A stretch of DNA of 64,000 bases. It comes from Glutamicibacter mishrai (lineage in GTDB: Bacteria; Actinomycetota; Actinomycetes; Actinomycetales; Micrococcaceae). The stretch spans positions 2,852,001 through 2,916,000 of the forward strand of contig NZ_CP032549.1 in NCBI RefSeq assembly GCF_012221945.1, given 5' to 3'. Shown piece by piece: positions 52,166 through 61,517 of this stretch. The translations under genes and the position numbers were made by a program. The notes beneath the pieces are model-generated. The model saw only the letters and a program-made list of their open reading frames with translations, did not search any database and was not told where the DNA came from. Positions within the stretch are counted from its first letter, which is position 1. Every line of letters begins with the position of its first letter.

Positions 52166-53116
52166 ATGCAAGGAGCATCGATGTACAGCACCGAACTGGG
52201 CCAATTGGCGGGACAGACCTTCGCCAAGGGACACGCCACCGGAAACGACTTCGTTTTGATAGCGGACCCGGAAGCCGCGGTGGAGCTAACCGCTGAGCAG
52301 GTCGCAGCGCTGTGCCATCGACGCTTCGGCATTGGCGGCGACGGGCTCATCCGCGCAGTTCCGACCGCCAAAGTGCCCGGATACGAACAGCAGGTGACCG
52401 AGAATCCTGAGGCCTACTGGTTCATGGACTACCGCAACAGCGATGGGTCCATCGCCGAAATGTGCGGCAATGGGGTGCGCGCCTTCGCCCATTTCCTGAT
52501 TGCTGAAGGCCTCGTGGATCTTCAGATTGGCCAGAGCATCTTCATCGGGAGCCGCGCTGGTATCAAGACCATCACCCGGCTTGTCGAAGGCTACGCGGTG
52601 AATCTGGGGCCGTGGGGACTGATCTTCGAGGACAAGGCAGAAGCAGACTCCATCGATTCCATGGTCAAGCCTCGTGGCTGGGAGCAAGCCGTTCCAGCCT
52701 TGAGCATCACCATGGGCAACCCGCACACGGTAGTAGCCCTGCCCGATCTCGACATGCTCGAAAGCCTTGACCTGTTTGTCGAACCAGAAGTCGCGCCCAA
52801 GCCGGCGAACGGCACCAACGTCGAGTTCGTGGTTCCCAATGAGCCCCTGATCGAAGAAGACGGCGTGGCACAGGTGACGATGCGCGTTCACGAACGTGGC
52901 GTAGGGGAGACGCTGTCCTGCGGTACTGGTGCCTGTGCGGCAGCTGCGGCCGTTCGCTATTGGGCCCGCGGCACTGCGCTGATCAACCAGTGGGCCGTGT
53001 CGGTTCCAGGCGGTGTGGTCGGCGTTGAATTCCGCGCCAACGAACGCGGTGGCGAAGACACGATCCTTTCGGGTCCCGCGGAGTTAGTGGCTCGTGGCGT
53101 TATTGGCTCCAAATAG
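52166..53116 (+). CDS. dapF: Diaminopimelate epimerase
   Basis: Converts LL- to meso-diaminopimelate, third dap gene in the window. The two active-site cysteines are in EMCGNGVRAF and LSCGTGACA; GHATGNDFVL marks the N-terminal fold. Two starts are possible: ATG at 52166 with AGAGG, or ATG at 52181 with AAGGAG six bases before it. The longer form has 316 residues. It follows miaA in the same operon. Confidence 0.94.
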   Translation: MQGASMYSTELGQLAGQTFAKGHATGNDFVLIADPEAAVELTAEQVAALCHRRFGIGGDGLIRAVPTAKVPGYEQQVTENPEAYWFMDYRNSDGSIAEMCGNGVRAFAHFLIAEGLVDLQIGQSIFIGSRAGIKTITRLVEGYAVNLGPWGLIFEDKAEADSIDSMVKPRGWEQAVPALSITMGNPHTVVALPDLDMLESLDLFVEPEVAPKPANGTNVEFVVPNEPLIEEDGVAQVTMRVHERGVGETLSCGTGACAAAAAVRYWARGTALINQWAVSVPGGVVGVEFRANERGGEDTILSGPAELVARGVIGSK

Positions 53117-53131
53117 CAGGCAGAACCAAAA

Positions 53132-53168
53132 ACTGCAGGCATCTGTCCTCTGGACGGATGCCTGCAGT
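53132..53168 (+). terminator. Bidirectional hairpin after dapF
   Basis: 12-bp stem (53132-53143 with 53157-53168) with an inner GTCC/GGAC pair. It lies between the convergent dapF and methyltransferase genes; tails on both sides are weak. Confidence 0.75.
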
Positions 53169-53183
53169 CGTCTAAAAGGTGAA

Positions 53184-53795
53184 CTAAGCGGGGCGCGAAA
53201 CCTTCAACACGCGGAAGGCCTTGGCCGTGGCCTCACGCGTTACGGACCAATCGGAGGGAAGCTGGTCGATCAGCCATTTCTGCAGCGAATCACTTCCCAG
53301 ATTCTTTTGCACGACCAGCCATGCTTCTCCGCCGGCTGCAAGTCGAGGCAGCCAAAGCATCAGCAGCTCGTGCAAGGCTTCCTTGCCGATGCGGATGGGC
53401 GGATTGGACCAGATCGTATCGAATTCGAGTTCTGCATCCACGGAATCGGGGGTCCCGACAACGACGTTGTCCAGGCCCAGACGCCGAGCATTGAGCCGAG
53501 TCAACTCGATGGAACGTTCATTGACATCGACTCCATGGACCGTAGACGCCGGCGACTGCTTAGCGGCAGTCAAGGTGATGGGACCCCAACCGCACCCGAT
53601 ATCCAATACCCGTCCGCGGGGCGTCGGTACATGCTGCAGCAACACCGCGGTGCCCTTATCCAAACCGGCCGGCGAGAAAATCCCTGCGGCAGTTTCAACC
53701 TTGCGTACCGTGCCGTTGAGTTCTACGTCGATAGTGCGTCGTTCGTCTGCCGAAGCCGGGCTGGCGGTGAAGTAGTGATCCGAGGTCATAGCCAA
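53184..53795 (-). CDS. Class I SAM-dependent methyltransferase (RsmC/RlmG-like)
   Basis: A 203-residue methyltransferase. The SAM motif is VLDIGCGWGPITL, the acidic loop is HGVDVNERSIEL, and WSNPPIRIGK gives the NPP(F/Y/I) motif of N-methyltransferases acting on nucleic-acid bases. It matches the small RsmC-type enzymes (16S rRNA guanine N2). It is single-domain, unlike E. coli RsmC. ATGs at 53795 and 53789 are both possible. Confidence 0.8.
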   Translation of the reverse strand: MAMTSDHYFTASPASADERRTIDVELNGTVRKVETAAGIFSPAGLDKGTAVLLQHVPTPRGRVLDIGCGWGPITLTAAKQSPASTVHGVDVNERSIELTRLNARRLGLDNVVVGTPDSVDAELEFDTIWSNPPIRIGKEALHELLMLWLPRLAAGGEAWLVVQKNLGSDSLQKWLIDQLPSDWSVTREATAKAFRVLKVSRPA

Positions 53796-54207
53796 AGTTT
53801 ATCCTTGTGCATCCCGAGGCCAAAGACCAGTGCAATCAACGTGAGCAAAGCGATATAGGAAGCTAAGGCCATGACTGATAGAATTTTCCCTATGACTTTC
53901 GTTTTCGTCTAATCCGTAACCGCCGTGGTTACCACGAGATCTTCTGCGCCGGCGCGCCATTTTGCCGTGCCCGCCTTGAAAGATCCATAGGCAGCGAAGT
54001 CATTTTTAGTTTCTGCAAGTCGTGCATCACACACTTGCCATTCGCCTTTGCTCCTCGGTAACCCCGCATTCACCTGCCTGCCTGTAGTTTTGAGCGCCGT
54101 CAAAAGGACCACGAATGTTTGATGAACCGACTGAACCCCATCGCGTCACGTCGCCAACTGGGGGTCACCCGCACTATTCTGGAATGCGAAGTACTTCTAA
54201 GGAGACC
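53796..54207. other. Intergenic region with a possible leaderless mini-ORF
   Basis: About 410 bases before hflX. A TAGAAT hexamer (53879-53884) lies 7 nt before an ATG that opens a six-codon frame, MTFVFV-stop (53892-53912). Just after it come two mutually exclusive hairpins: GTAACC-GCCGT-GGTTAC and CGTGGT-T-ACCACG. A minus-strand frame of 67 codons (53909-54112) has no SD and is not supported. The hflX SD is at 54199-54204. Confidence 0.35.
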
Positions 54208-55776
54208 ATGACTAACTCCGAGTCACACGAGCACGATTCGGCATCAATGGATGATGCCCAGATCCAGGCCGCAATCGACCGGATCCTCGAAGCTGATGAA
54301 GCCCAAAGCCCGCAAGTGCAACATTTTGGAGAAGAAGATTCCTCGATCTTCTCCGGACAAGCCACCGCACTGAACCGCTTCTCCTCAGGTTTCACCCAAT
54401 ACGATGGGGACCAAGACGACCTCGCGGAACGCCGCGCTCTTCGTCGTGTTGCCGGTCTATCCACCGAGCTGGAAGACGTTACCGAAGTCGAGTACCGCCA
54501 GCTTCGCCTTGAACGCGTTGTCTTGGCTGGCATCTGGAGCGAAGGTACCGTCACGGACGCGGAAAATTCCCTGCGTGAACTTGCCGCTTTGGCAGAAACC
54601 GCAGGTTCCGAGGTTCTCGACGGCGTCGTTCAGCGACGCAGCAAGCCGGATCCATCCACATTCCTGGGATCAGGCAAAGCCGAGGAGCTGCGAGGAATCG
54701 TTGCCTCCACCGGTGCCGATACTGTGGTGGTTGATGCCGAATTGGCACCCTCACAGCGTCGTGCCCTCGAAGATATCGTGAAGGTCAAGGTCATTGACCG
54801 CACCAGCTTGATCCTGGATATTTTCGCCCAGCACGCGAAGTCCCGTGAAGGTAAAGCACAGGTCGAGCTAGCCCAGCTTGAATACCTCCTGCCACGTCTT
54901 CGTGGTTGGGGTGAATCGATGTCCCGTCAGGCTGGTGGACGCGTCGGTGCGGCCGGTGGCGGTATCGGTTCGCGTGGTCCCGGTGAAACCAAGATCGAAA
55001 TGGACCGTCGTCGCATTCGTGACCGCATGGCGAAGCTGCGTCGTGAAATCAAGGCCATGAAGCCTGCGCGTGAAGCAAAACGAGCCAATCGCAAGCGCAA
55101 TGAAGTACCAGCCGTGGCTATCGCCGGGTATACGAACGCTGGCAAGTCCTCTTTGCTCAACCGTCTGACCAACGCCGGCGTGCTGGTGGAAAACGCATTG
55201 TTCGCAACGCTGGATCCGACCGTGCGCCAGTCCTCGACTGAAGACGGGCTGACCTACACGCTGGCGGATACCGTCGGGTTCGTTTCGAACCTTCCCACTC
55301 AGTTGGTTGAAGCCTTCCGTTCAACTTTGGAAGAAATCGCCGATTCGGATCTCATCTTGCACGTCGTGGATGCCTCGCACCCCGACCCAGAGGGACAGAT
55401 CCAGGCTGTTCGAACAGTACTTGGCGAAGTCGATGCATTGAATATCCCTGAAATCATCGTCCTGAACAAGGCAGATGTTGCGGATCCATTCGTCATTGAG
55501 CGCATCCGTAATCGCGAATCGAATACCTCAGTGGTGTCCGCGCACACGGGTGAGGGTATTGAAGAGCTGCTGGAGAAGATCAGCACTTCGATTCCGCGCC
55601 CTGGTATTCAGCTGGAGGTCCTCATCCCGTATAACCGCGGGGATTTGATCGCCAAGTTGCACCAGAGCGAATCTGAGATCTTGGAGAGCGAACACCTGGA
55701 AAACGGCACTCGACTGATCGTGAAGGTTCGCGATTCACTCGCTGCAGAGTTGGAGACTTTCAACATTCATGGATAA
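54208..55776 (+). CDS. hflX: GTPase HflX
   Basis: A 522-residue ribosome-associated GTPase. The HflX N-domain includes KPDPSTFLGSGKAEEL; a glycine-rich linker GGRVGAAGGGIGSRGPGE follows. The G domain has G1 GYTNAGKSS, G3 DTVGF and G4 NKAD. A hydrophilic N-terminal extension of about 90 residues is present. The ATG at 54208 has a perfect AAGGAG SD; the frame runs back to 54115. It overlaps the helicase gene by 8 bp. Confidence 0.94.
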   Translation: MTNSESHEHDSASMDDAQIQAAIDRILEADEAQSPQVQHFGEEDSSIFSGQATALNRFSSGFTQYDGDQDDLAERRALRRVAGLSTELEDVTEVEYRQLRLERVVLAGIWSEGTVTDAENSLRELAALAETAGSEVLDGVVQRRSKPDPSTFLGSGKAEELRGIVASTGADTVVVDAELAPSQRRALEDIVKVKVIDRTSLILDIFAQHAKSREGKAQVELAQLEYLLPRLRGWGESMSRQAGGRVGAAGGGIGSRGPGETKIEMDRRRIRDRMAKLRREIKAMKPAREAKRANRKRNEVPAVAIAGYTNAGKSSLLNRLTNAGVLVENALFATLDPTVRQSSTEDGLTYTLADTVGFVSNLPTQLVEAFRSTLEEIADSDLILHVVDASHPDPEGQIQAVRTVLGEVDALNIPEIIVLNKADVADPFVIERIRNRESNTSVVSAHTGEGIEELLEKISTSIPRPGIQLEVLIPYNRGDLIAKLHQSESEILESEHLENGTRLIVKVRDSLAAELETFNIHG

Positions 55777-57766
55777 GCAAGAGCAGGCCCTTGGGCTTCT
55801 TGAGGCCGCGGTAACTTCCATGGGCGGTGCCATGCGCACCGGCCAGCAGGAAATGGTCAAGCACGTGGTGACTGCCCTGGAAGACGAAGAGCATTTGCTG
55901 GTTCAAGCCGGTACCGGAACGGGAAAGTCCATGGGCTATCTCATTCCGGCGCTCGCGCATGCGCAAACTAGCGCCAAACCGGTAATTGTTTCTACCGCAA
56001 CTCTCGCATTGCAGTCCCAGATTGTCGGTCGCGATGTGCCGCGGTTACTTGAATCGCTCAAGGGCAAGCTCTCCCGCCCCATGGATGTAGCCCTGCTTAA
56101 GGGCCGATCTAACTACCTGTGCCAATACAAGCTAGGCGGGGGATACCCCGACGATGAAGGCACATTGTTCTCGATGGACGAGCCAGCGGTCCCCGCAGGC
56201 ACGACTTATTCGCCACTGGCAAGCGAAGTGATGAAGCTTCGAGACTGGGCTGAGCGCACGGATACCGGAGACCGGGACGAGCTGGTGCCCGGCGTCAGCG
56301 ACAAAGCGTGGAAGCAAGTCTCGGTATCCGCGATGGAGTGCTTGGGTTCTCAAAAGTGCCCCATGGCCGACGAATGCTTTTCGGAGATGGCACGCGCTCG
56401 TGCGGCAGAATCCGACGTGGTAATCACGAATCACGCATTGCTGGCGGTTTCCGCCTTTGAGGGGTTGTCGGTACTGCCTGATTTTGATGTCGCGATTATT
56501 GACGAGGCCCATGAGCTTCAGGATCGTGTGACCAGTTCCGTATCTGGTGCTCTGTCCGCGCGAATGGTGATGACTGCTGCTGGTGGCGCCAAACGCCACT
56601 GCGGTGTGAACGTTGATGAAATGGTCAAGGCAGCGAACCGACTGGAGAAGTCCCTGACTGGGATTCCTACTGGGTTGTTGGAGCATGGCCTGCGTGAAGA
56701 TATGGGAATCGCGCTTAACGACATCGTTGAACAGGCGCGGCTGGCCTTGGCCTTGTCCAAGCCAGAAGCCAATGCACCTGCTGACGGCGGACGTCAGACG
56801 GCACGCTCCCAGCTGCAGGCCGTCATGGATGACGCCATTCGAATGCTTGAATCCGAAGAACGAAGAGAAGTTCTCTATACGACGCGCCCTCGGGAATTTG
56901 TCGAGGGCCGTGGCTATGTTGAGGCGGAAGAGTCCCAACCTGCAACGTTGAATGTGGCACCGCTATCGGTGGCAGGAAAACTCCGCGAAGGCCTTTTTGA
57001 TGGCCGTACCGTGGTGCTCACCAGCGCGACCTTGGCCATCGGATCCCAGTTTGATGCGGTGGCCGGTTCGCTGGGGCTGATGGGAGCCGGTGCTCCGTCA
57101 TGGACCGGCGTTGATGTGGGCAGCCCATTTGATTATCCGAAGCAGGGCATCTTGTACGTCGCCAAGCACCTGCCAAAACCGGGCCGCCAACTCGCGGCCG
57201 AGACGCTGGACGAAATTGAAGATCTGATCAAAGCGTCTGGTGGTGGAGCTTTGGCGCTCTTCACATCGAAGCGTTCGGCTGAAGAAGCTGCAAGCATTTT
57301 GCGGGAGCGCCTGGATGTAGACATCTTGTGCCAGGGCGAAGCAAGCATGAAGTCCTTGGTTGAGCAGTTTGCGGCCGAGCGGGATACCTGTCTTTTCGGC
57401 ACGATGACGCTGTGGCAGGGAGTCGATGTTCCTGGGGATTCCTGCCGTTTGGTCATCATCGACAAGATTCCATTCCCGAGACCTGACGATCCAATTTCGA
57501 AGGCTCGTACCGAGGACGTCGCCAAACATGGTGGCAATGGTTTCATGCAGGTCTCTGCCACGCATGCCGCGATTCGGTTAGCTCAGGGAGCCGGTCGATT
57601 GATCCGTTCGGTCAACGACCGTGGCGTGGTTGCCATCCTTGATTCGCGAATGGCTACGGCTCGTTATGGCAGCTTCCTGAAGGCTACTCTGCCTCCGATG
57701 TGGCCAACCGTGGACAAGAAGGTTATTTCTGGGGTTCTGGAGCGGTTGAAGCCCGCTGAAAAGTAG
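55769..57766 (+). CDS. dinG: DinG-family ATP-dependent DNA helicase
   Basis: A 665-residue superfamily 2 (XPD/DinG-like) helicase. Walker A is GTGTGKSMGYLIP, the DEAH box is IIDEAHEL, and the late motif VNDRGVVAILDSR carries motif VI. Four cysteines in the right place (CQYKL, MECLG, QKCPM and DECFS) suggest an iron-sulfur cluster, as in XPD. The start lies inside hflX, indicating coupled translation. Part of the recA-lexA DNA repair neighbourhood. Confidence 0.9.
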   Translation: MDKQEQALGLLEAAVTSMGGAMRTGQQEMVKHVVTALEDEEHLLVQAGTGTGKSMGYLIPALAHAQTSAKPVIVSTATLALQSQIVGRDVPRLLESLKGKLSRPMDVALLKGRSNYLCQYKLGGGYPDDEGTLFSMDEPAVPAGTTYSPLASEVMKLRDWAERTDTGDRDELVPGVSDKAWKQVSVSAMECLGSQKCPMADECFSEMARARAAESDVVITNHALLAVSAFEGLSVLPDFDVAIIDEAHELQDRVTSSVSGALSARMVMTAAGGAKRHCGVNVDEMVKAANRLEKSLTGIPTGLLEHGLREDMGIALNDIVEQARLALALSKPEANAPADGGRQTARSQLQAVMDDAIRMLESEERREVLYTTRPREFVEGRGYVEAEESQPATLNVAPLSVAGKLREGLFDGRTVVLTSATLAIGSQFDAVAGSLGLMGAGAPSWTGVDVGSPFDYPKQGILYVAKHLPKPGRQLAAETLDEIEDLIKASGGGALALFTSKRSAEEAASILRERLDVDILCQGEASMKSLVEQFAAERDTCLFGTMTLWQGVDVPGDSCRLVIIDKIPFPRPDDPISKARTEDVAKHGGNGFMQVSATHAAIRLAQGAGRLIRSVNDRGVVAILDSRMATARYGSFLKATLPPMWPTVDKKVISGVLERLKPAEK

Positions 57767-57859
57767 GCTCCAGCTTGTGGGCACCCGAACCTGGTGTCCA
57801 TGGCTAGCTGAGTGTACTAATGTCTGTGCCACGGGGAAGTCCGAGAATCGGAAGGCAAG

Positions 57860-58906
57860 ATGAAGTCCATGAAGGAGCTGGCGCGTGCCGCGGCTGAAGA
57901 TACGCACGCCCGTTTTGGCCATAGGCTATTCGGCCTGCCAGGTACGTGGATCGGCCGTCCGTATAGTCTTCGGCACCAGTTGCACGACGGAAGCATGCTC
58001 AGCGATATCAACGGTTTTTCGCATCCGTTTGCTGAGTGGAACTACTGGTGGCAGGCCCACTACTTGGATGCCATAATCGATGACGGGTTGGCTTATTTGG
58101 CCGATGGCGATCGCGGTGCTGCCCAGAACGAATTACGCCGGGCCAAAGACTTGCTGGCTGGCATCCGAGTGCGGAACTTCGGGGTATTCCCCAACTATTT
58201 CTTTGACGATATGGCATGGCTGGCTTTGGCTTGCCAAAGGCTGGTTGGTTTTTCGCGACAGGTTGAAGGACGCAGCCATCGTGGTGCCAAACAGGCCGTG
58301 ACAACCTTGCGCAAGCAACTCGAAGGCGGCATTGATGACGTCTTGGACGGTGGCCTGTACTGGTCGCGTAAGCGAGACTTCAAGAATGTTCCGGCCAATG
58401 CTCCGGCCGCGCTATTTTTCGCGCGCAGCGGTGACCGCGATCAGTCCAGAAAGCTCCTCGACTGGATGCGGACTAAGCTTTTTAGCGGCCATCAGGGACT
58501 GTATTTAGATGGACTGCGAATTACTTCCTCAGGGCACAAGATGGAAGAAGCGCTGTACACCTACAACCAGGGGCCAATACTTGGAGCGTTGCTTGAGCTG
58601 GGCACTGCCGTCGATTTGGACCACGCCGGAACGCTGGTCCGGGCTACTCGTCGGCATCTGGCTGATGAAGCCGGCATTCTGCCCGTAAACGGAGGAGGAG
58701 ACGGTAATCTGTTTGCCGGAATCCTCTGCCGCTATTTAGCCCTGTGCGTCAATGACGAGCGATTGGATCATGAAGTTCGAGATATGGCTCAGCAGATGAT
58801 TTCGTCGACCGCGGGCAGTCTTGTCGATGACGAGCCCCGGCGGCTCTCAGCAGCAGTTCAGCGATGGATGGTCTTCAGCGCTGCAGATCGATGCGATTCG
58901 AAGTGA
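57860..58906 (+). CDS. Glycoside hydrolase family 76-like protein, cytosolic
   Basis: A 348-residue protein resembling GH76 alpha-1,6-mannanases. The paired catalytic aspartates are D116-D117 in FFDDMAWLALA, and YTYNQGPILGALLELG (from residue 233) is a second family landmark; NVPANAPAALFFARSGD is also typical. There is no signal peptide or lipobox, so it should be cytoplasmic, unlike secreted GH76 enzymes. Actinobacterial surface glycans contain alpha-1,6-mannan, so recycling of such chains is conceivable. It lies between dinG and lexA. Confidence 0.75.
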   Translation: MKSMKELARAAAEDTHARFGHRLFGLPGTWIGRPYSLRHQLHDGSMLSDINGFSHPFAEWNYWWQAHYLDAIIDDGLAYLADGDRGAAQNELRRAKDLLAGIRVRNFGVFPNYFFDDMAWLALACQRLVGFSRQVEGRSHRGAKQAVTTLRKQLEGGIDDVLDGGLYWSRKRDFKNVPANAPAALFFARSGDRDQSRKLLDWMRTKLFSGHQGLYLDGLRITSSGHKMEEALYTYNQGPILGALLELGTAVDLDHAGTLVRATRRHLADEAGILPVNGGGDGNLFAGILCRYLALCVNDERLDHEVRDMAQQMISSTAGSLVDDEPRRLSAAVQRWMVFSAADRCDSK

Positions 58907-58929
58907 AAACCTGTAGATAGCAAACACGG

Positions 58930-58963
58930 AAACGGCGCCGAAGCTCATGCATCGGCGCCGTTT
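58930..58963. terminator. Bidirectional terminator between the GH76-like gene and lexA
   Basis: Perfect 12-bp stem (58930-58941 with 58952-58963), GC-rich core, TTTT on the plus side. It sits between convergent genes. Confidence 0.85.
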
Positions 58964-58973
58964 TGAGATGTGG

Positions 58974-59693
58974 TTAGAGCGAGCGCATCACCGAAACAAC
59001 ACGACCCATGATCTTTGCAGCGTCGCCAAGAATCGGCTCGTAGCGCGAGTTCTGCGGAAGCAGCCAGGTGTGCCCATCGCGCTGCCGGAAGGTCTTGACG
59101 GTAGCTTCCTCATCGAGCAGCGCAGCGACGATATCACCGTTCTCTGCATTTTGCTGACGGCGGACGACCACCCAGTCCCCATCACAGATGGCTGCATCAA
59201 CCATGGAATCGCCAGAAACCTTGAGCATGAATAGTTCGCCGTGCCCGACCAACTGGCGAGGCAACGAGAAAACATCTTCAACGGACTGATCGGCAAGGAT
59301 CGGACCACCGGCGGCGATTCGTCCTACCAGTGGGACCATCGTGGTGTCAGCGGACGTGCTGAGCTCGATCACCATCGCATCCTCGGCGGCCTTGGTGTCG
59401 GCATCCTCGGGGGTCGCCGGATTCTCTGCATCATCCGCGAGCTGCAGCGGCAACAGAATTTCCATGGCGCGCGGACGGCGTGGATCTCGGCGAATGTATC
59501 CAAGCTTTTCGAGCTGGCTCAACTGGTGAGTGACGCTTGAGAGGCTCTTGAGTCCTACCGAGTCGCCAATCTCACGCATGGATGGTGGATAGCCGTTCTT
59601 GCCGATTGCTCGCTGGATGGTTTCCAGGATCTTCTTTTGGCGAATCGTCAGCGAGCGTGCATTCGATCGGGGAGTGCGTTGTGAAGCTGACAT
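58974..59693 (-). CDS. lexA: SOS repressor LexA
   Basis: A 239-residue repressor. The N-terminal winged helix spans about residues 15-75 ([21 protein letters not shown]). The self-cleavage bond is A128-G129 in GRIAAGGP. The catalytic pair is S163 (GDSMVDAAI) and K200 (TVKTF). The start is supported by a GGGAAGG-like SD. It is divergent from a LysM cell-division suppressor candidate, with LexA boxes in the shared region. Confidence 0.96.
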   Translation of the reverse strand: MSASQRTPRSNARSLTIRQKKILETIQRAIGKNGYPPSMREIGDSVGLKSLSSVTHQLSQLEKLGYIRRDPRRPRAMEILLPLQLADDAENPATPEDADTKAAEDAMVIELSTSADTTMVPLVGRIAAGGPILADQSVEDVFSLPRQLVGHGELFMLKVSGDSMVDAAICDGDWVVVRRQQNAENGDIVAALLDEEATVKTFRQRDGHTWLLPQNSRYEPILGDAAKIMGRVVSVMRSL

Positions 59694-59862
59694 GAGATTT
59701 TGCCTTCCCTAGCTATCTGACGAAAGTTCAGTGGTCCAAACTGTCGGAGCCAGATGGTGTGATGTTTTCATTGCTCGTCTACTTCGAAATCTTAGTGGAT
59801 AAGCGAGTTTCTTTCAAAGATTTGTTCGAAAACTTCTGGACAAGTCGGACGAAGCTCTGTTA

Positions 59863-59920
59863 GAACAGATGTACTAGTTTCGAACACTTCTTCGAAACAT
59901 AGGCATCGAACACAACTTCG
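59863..59920. promoter_or_regulatory. Cluster of LexA-box-like sites, lexA/LysM divergent region
   Basis: Two near-identical sites, CGAACACTTCTTCG (59881-59894) and CGAACACAACTTCG (59907-59920), start 26 bp apart. Each differs from CGAAC-N4-GTTCG at one position. A weaker GAACAGATGTAC lies at 59863-59874. They can serve both divergent genes. Confidence 0.65.
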
Positions 59921-59951
59921 CACCACTCGATAAACTTGAGGAGATAAGGTC

Positions 59952-60305
59952 ATGGCAACTGTCGCACTTGACTCAAATCAAACCCGGACTCCAATGAAGA
60001 TCCGCATCAACCGCCGTGGTTGGGCGGTATTGGTAGGCATTCCCGTATTTGCACTTACTGTTGCAGCCGCATTCTTCTTCTCGATGTTTGCCTCCAATGC
60101 TCACGCATCCTCTGAACTGCCAACGGGTGTCGAAACAATTGACGTGACTGTTATTCCTGGTGACACCGTCTGGAGCCTTGCCAAGGAGTACGCGCAGGGC
60201 TATGACGTCACTTCGGCAGTCAACCACATCTCGGAACTCAATTCCCTGCAGGGGAGCGAAATCCACGTGGGCGACTCGCTGTCGATTCCAGTCCTCGCTG
60301 GCTAA
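59952..60305 (+). CDS. LysM membrane protein, likely SOS cell-division suppressor
   Basis: A 117-residue protein with one transmembrane helix (about residues 27-50, WAVLVGIPVFALTVAAAFFF) and an extracellular LysM domain (VIPGDTVWSLAKEYAQG to HVGDSLSIPVLAG). The plan equals YneA/DivS/Rv2719c-type proteins, which are divergent from lexA in Gram-positives and delay division during DNA damage. The LexA-like boxes upstream support SOS control. The sequence itself is variable in this group, so the role rests on architecture and position. Confidence 0.78.
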   Translation: MATVALDSNQTRTPMKIRINRRGWAVLVGIPVFALTVAAAFFFSMFASNAHASSELPTGVETIDVTVIPGDTVWSLAKEYAQGYDVTSAVNHISELNSLQGSEIHVGDSLSIPVLAG

Positions 60306-60376
60306 GGACTCGAAGTGAGTCGGGGGGATTGTTACCTTGACTCGTAGCGGATTCACCCGCGAAGCTGGTCCCCACG

Positions 60377-60382
60377 TAGACT
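60377..60382 (+). promoter_or_regulatory. -10 element of a leaderless hisC promoter
   Basis: TAGACT ends 6 nt before the hisC GTG; there is no SD between them. Confidence 0.45.
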
Positions 60383-60388
60383 AAATGC

Positions 60389-61495
60389 GTGAATGACCGC
60401 AGTGAACTTTTGAGTCAGCTGCCCTTGCGTGAGAATCTCCGCGGGCTATCCCCATATGGCGCACCGCAAATCGACGTGCCCATCCAGCTGAATGTCAACG
60501 AGAACACCCATCCGCTTCCTCAAACTGTCGTGGAAGCCATTGCGCAGGAAGTCGCTAAAGCGGCGACTAGTCTGAACAGATATCCAGATCGTGAATTCAC
60601 CGAACTGCGAGAACTTCTTGCCGATTATCTTGGTCACTCCCTGACCGCCGAGAATATCTGGGCGGCGAACGGATCCAACGAAATCCTGCAGCAGATCCTA
60701 CAAGCCTTTGGCGGACCTGGGCGGAGCCTCATGAGCTTCGGCCCTACCTATTCCATGTATCCGTTGCTCGCTAGCGGGACTGATACGGCTTACATCGCCG
60801 GAGAACGTTCAGAGGACTTCACCCTCTCCGCAGAATCAGCCGCGCAACAAGTCCGCGAACATAAGCCGAACATCGTCTTCCTGTGCTCCCCCAACAACCC
60901 CACAGGTACTGCGCTCGGCCTCGACGTGATCACTGCTGTCTACGATGCCGCGAGCGAGCACAACGGCATGGTCATTGTGGATGAGGCCTACGCCGAATTT
61001 TCCCTGTCGAGCACAAAATCAGCGCTGACCCTGCTTGAAGGACGGCAGCGCTTGATCGTCTCGCGCACCATGTCCAAGGCCTTCGGCCTGGCGGGCGCCC
61101 GCGTTGGCTACCTCGCAGCAGCGCCCGAAGTCACCGATGCGATCCGCCTCGTGCGATTGCCTTACCACCTGTCGGCTGTCACCCAGGCAACAGCAATTGC
61201 GGCGCTGAAAAACATTGATCTTTTGCTGGCCCAGGTAGAAGACATCAAGTCCCAGCGAGACCGAATTGTTGCCCGTCTCAAAGAGCTGGGGCTCAATCCT
61301 TCAGTCTCAGACTCCAACTTCGTCTTCTTCGGCGGACTGGAGAACCCTCACGCGGTATGGGAAGGCCTATTGGAAGCTGGCATTATTGTCCGCGACAATG
61401 GGATCCCGGGAACTCTGCGTGTAACTGCCGGAACCGAATCAGAAACTACTGCGTTCTTGGATCACCTAGCCGAGCTGCTCGGTGCGGAAAAGTAA
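60389..61495 (+). CDS. hisC: Histidinol-phosphate aminotransferase
   Basis: A 368-residue PLP-dependent class I/II aminotransferase. [22 protein letters not shown] and [10 protein letters not shown] mark cofactor contacts, and the Schiff-base lysine lies in [17 protein letters not shown]. It starts with GTG and appears leaderless. hisB follows 22 bp later; the his genes here run hisC-hisB-hisH-small ORF-hisA. No hisD is visible between the LysM gene and hisC; in many relatives hisD precedes hisC. Confidence 0.94.
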   Translation: MNDRSELLSQLPLRENLRGLSPYGAPQIDVPIQLNVNENTHPLPQTVVEAIAQEVAKAATSLNRYPDREFTELRELLADYLGHSLTAENIWAANGSNEILQQILQAFGGPGRSLMSFGPTYSMYPLLASGTDTAYIAGERSEDFTLSAESAAQQVREHKPNIVFLCSPNNPTGTALGLDVITAVYDAASEHNGMVIVDEAYAEFSLSSTKSALTLLEGRQRLIVSRTMSKAFGLAGARVGYLAAAPEVTDAIRLVRLPYHLSAVTQATAIAALKNIDLLLAQVEDIKSQRDRIVARLKELGLNPSVSDSNFVFFGGLENPHAVWEGLLEAGIIVRDNGIPGTLRVTAGTESETTAFLDHLAELLGAEK

Positions 61496-61517
61496 GCAAG
61501 AACAAGCGAAGGAAGAC

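Noticed and set aside
53909..54112. Minus-strand 67-codon frame before hflX
   Set aside because: GTG start without SD, no recognisable family, ends beside a better explained hairpin region; judged chance.
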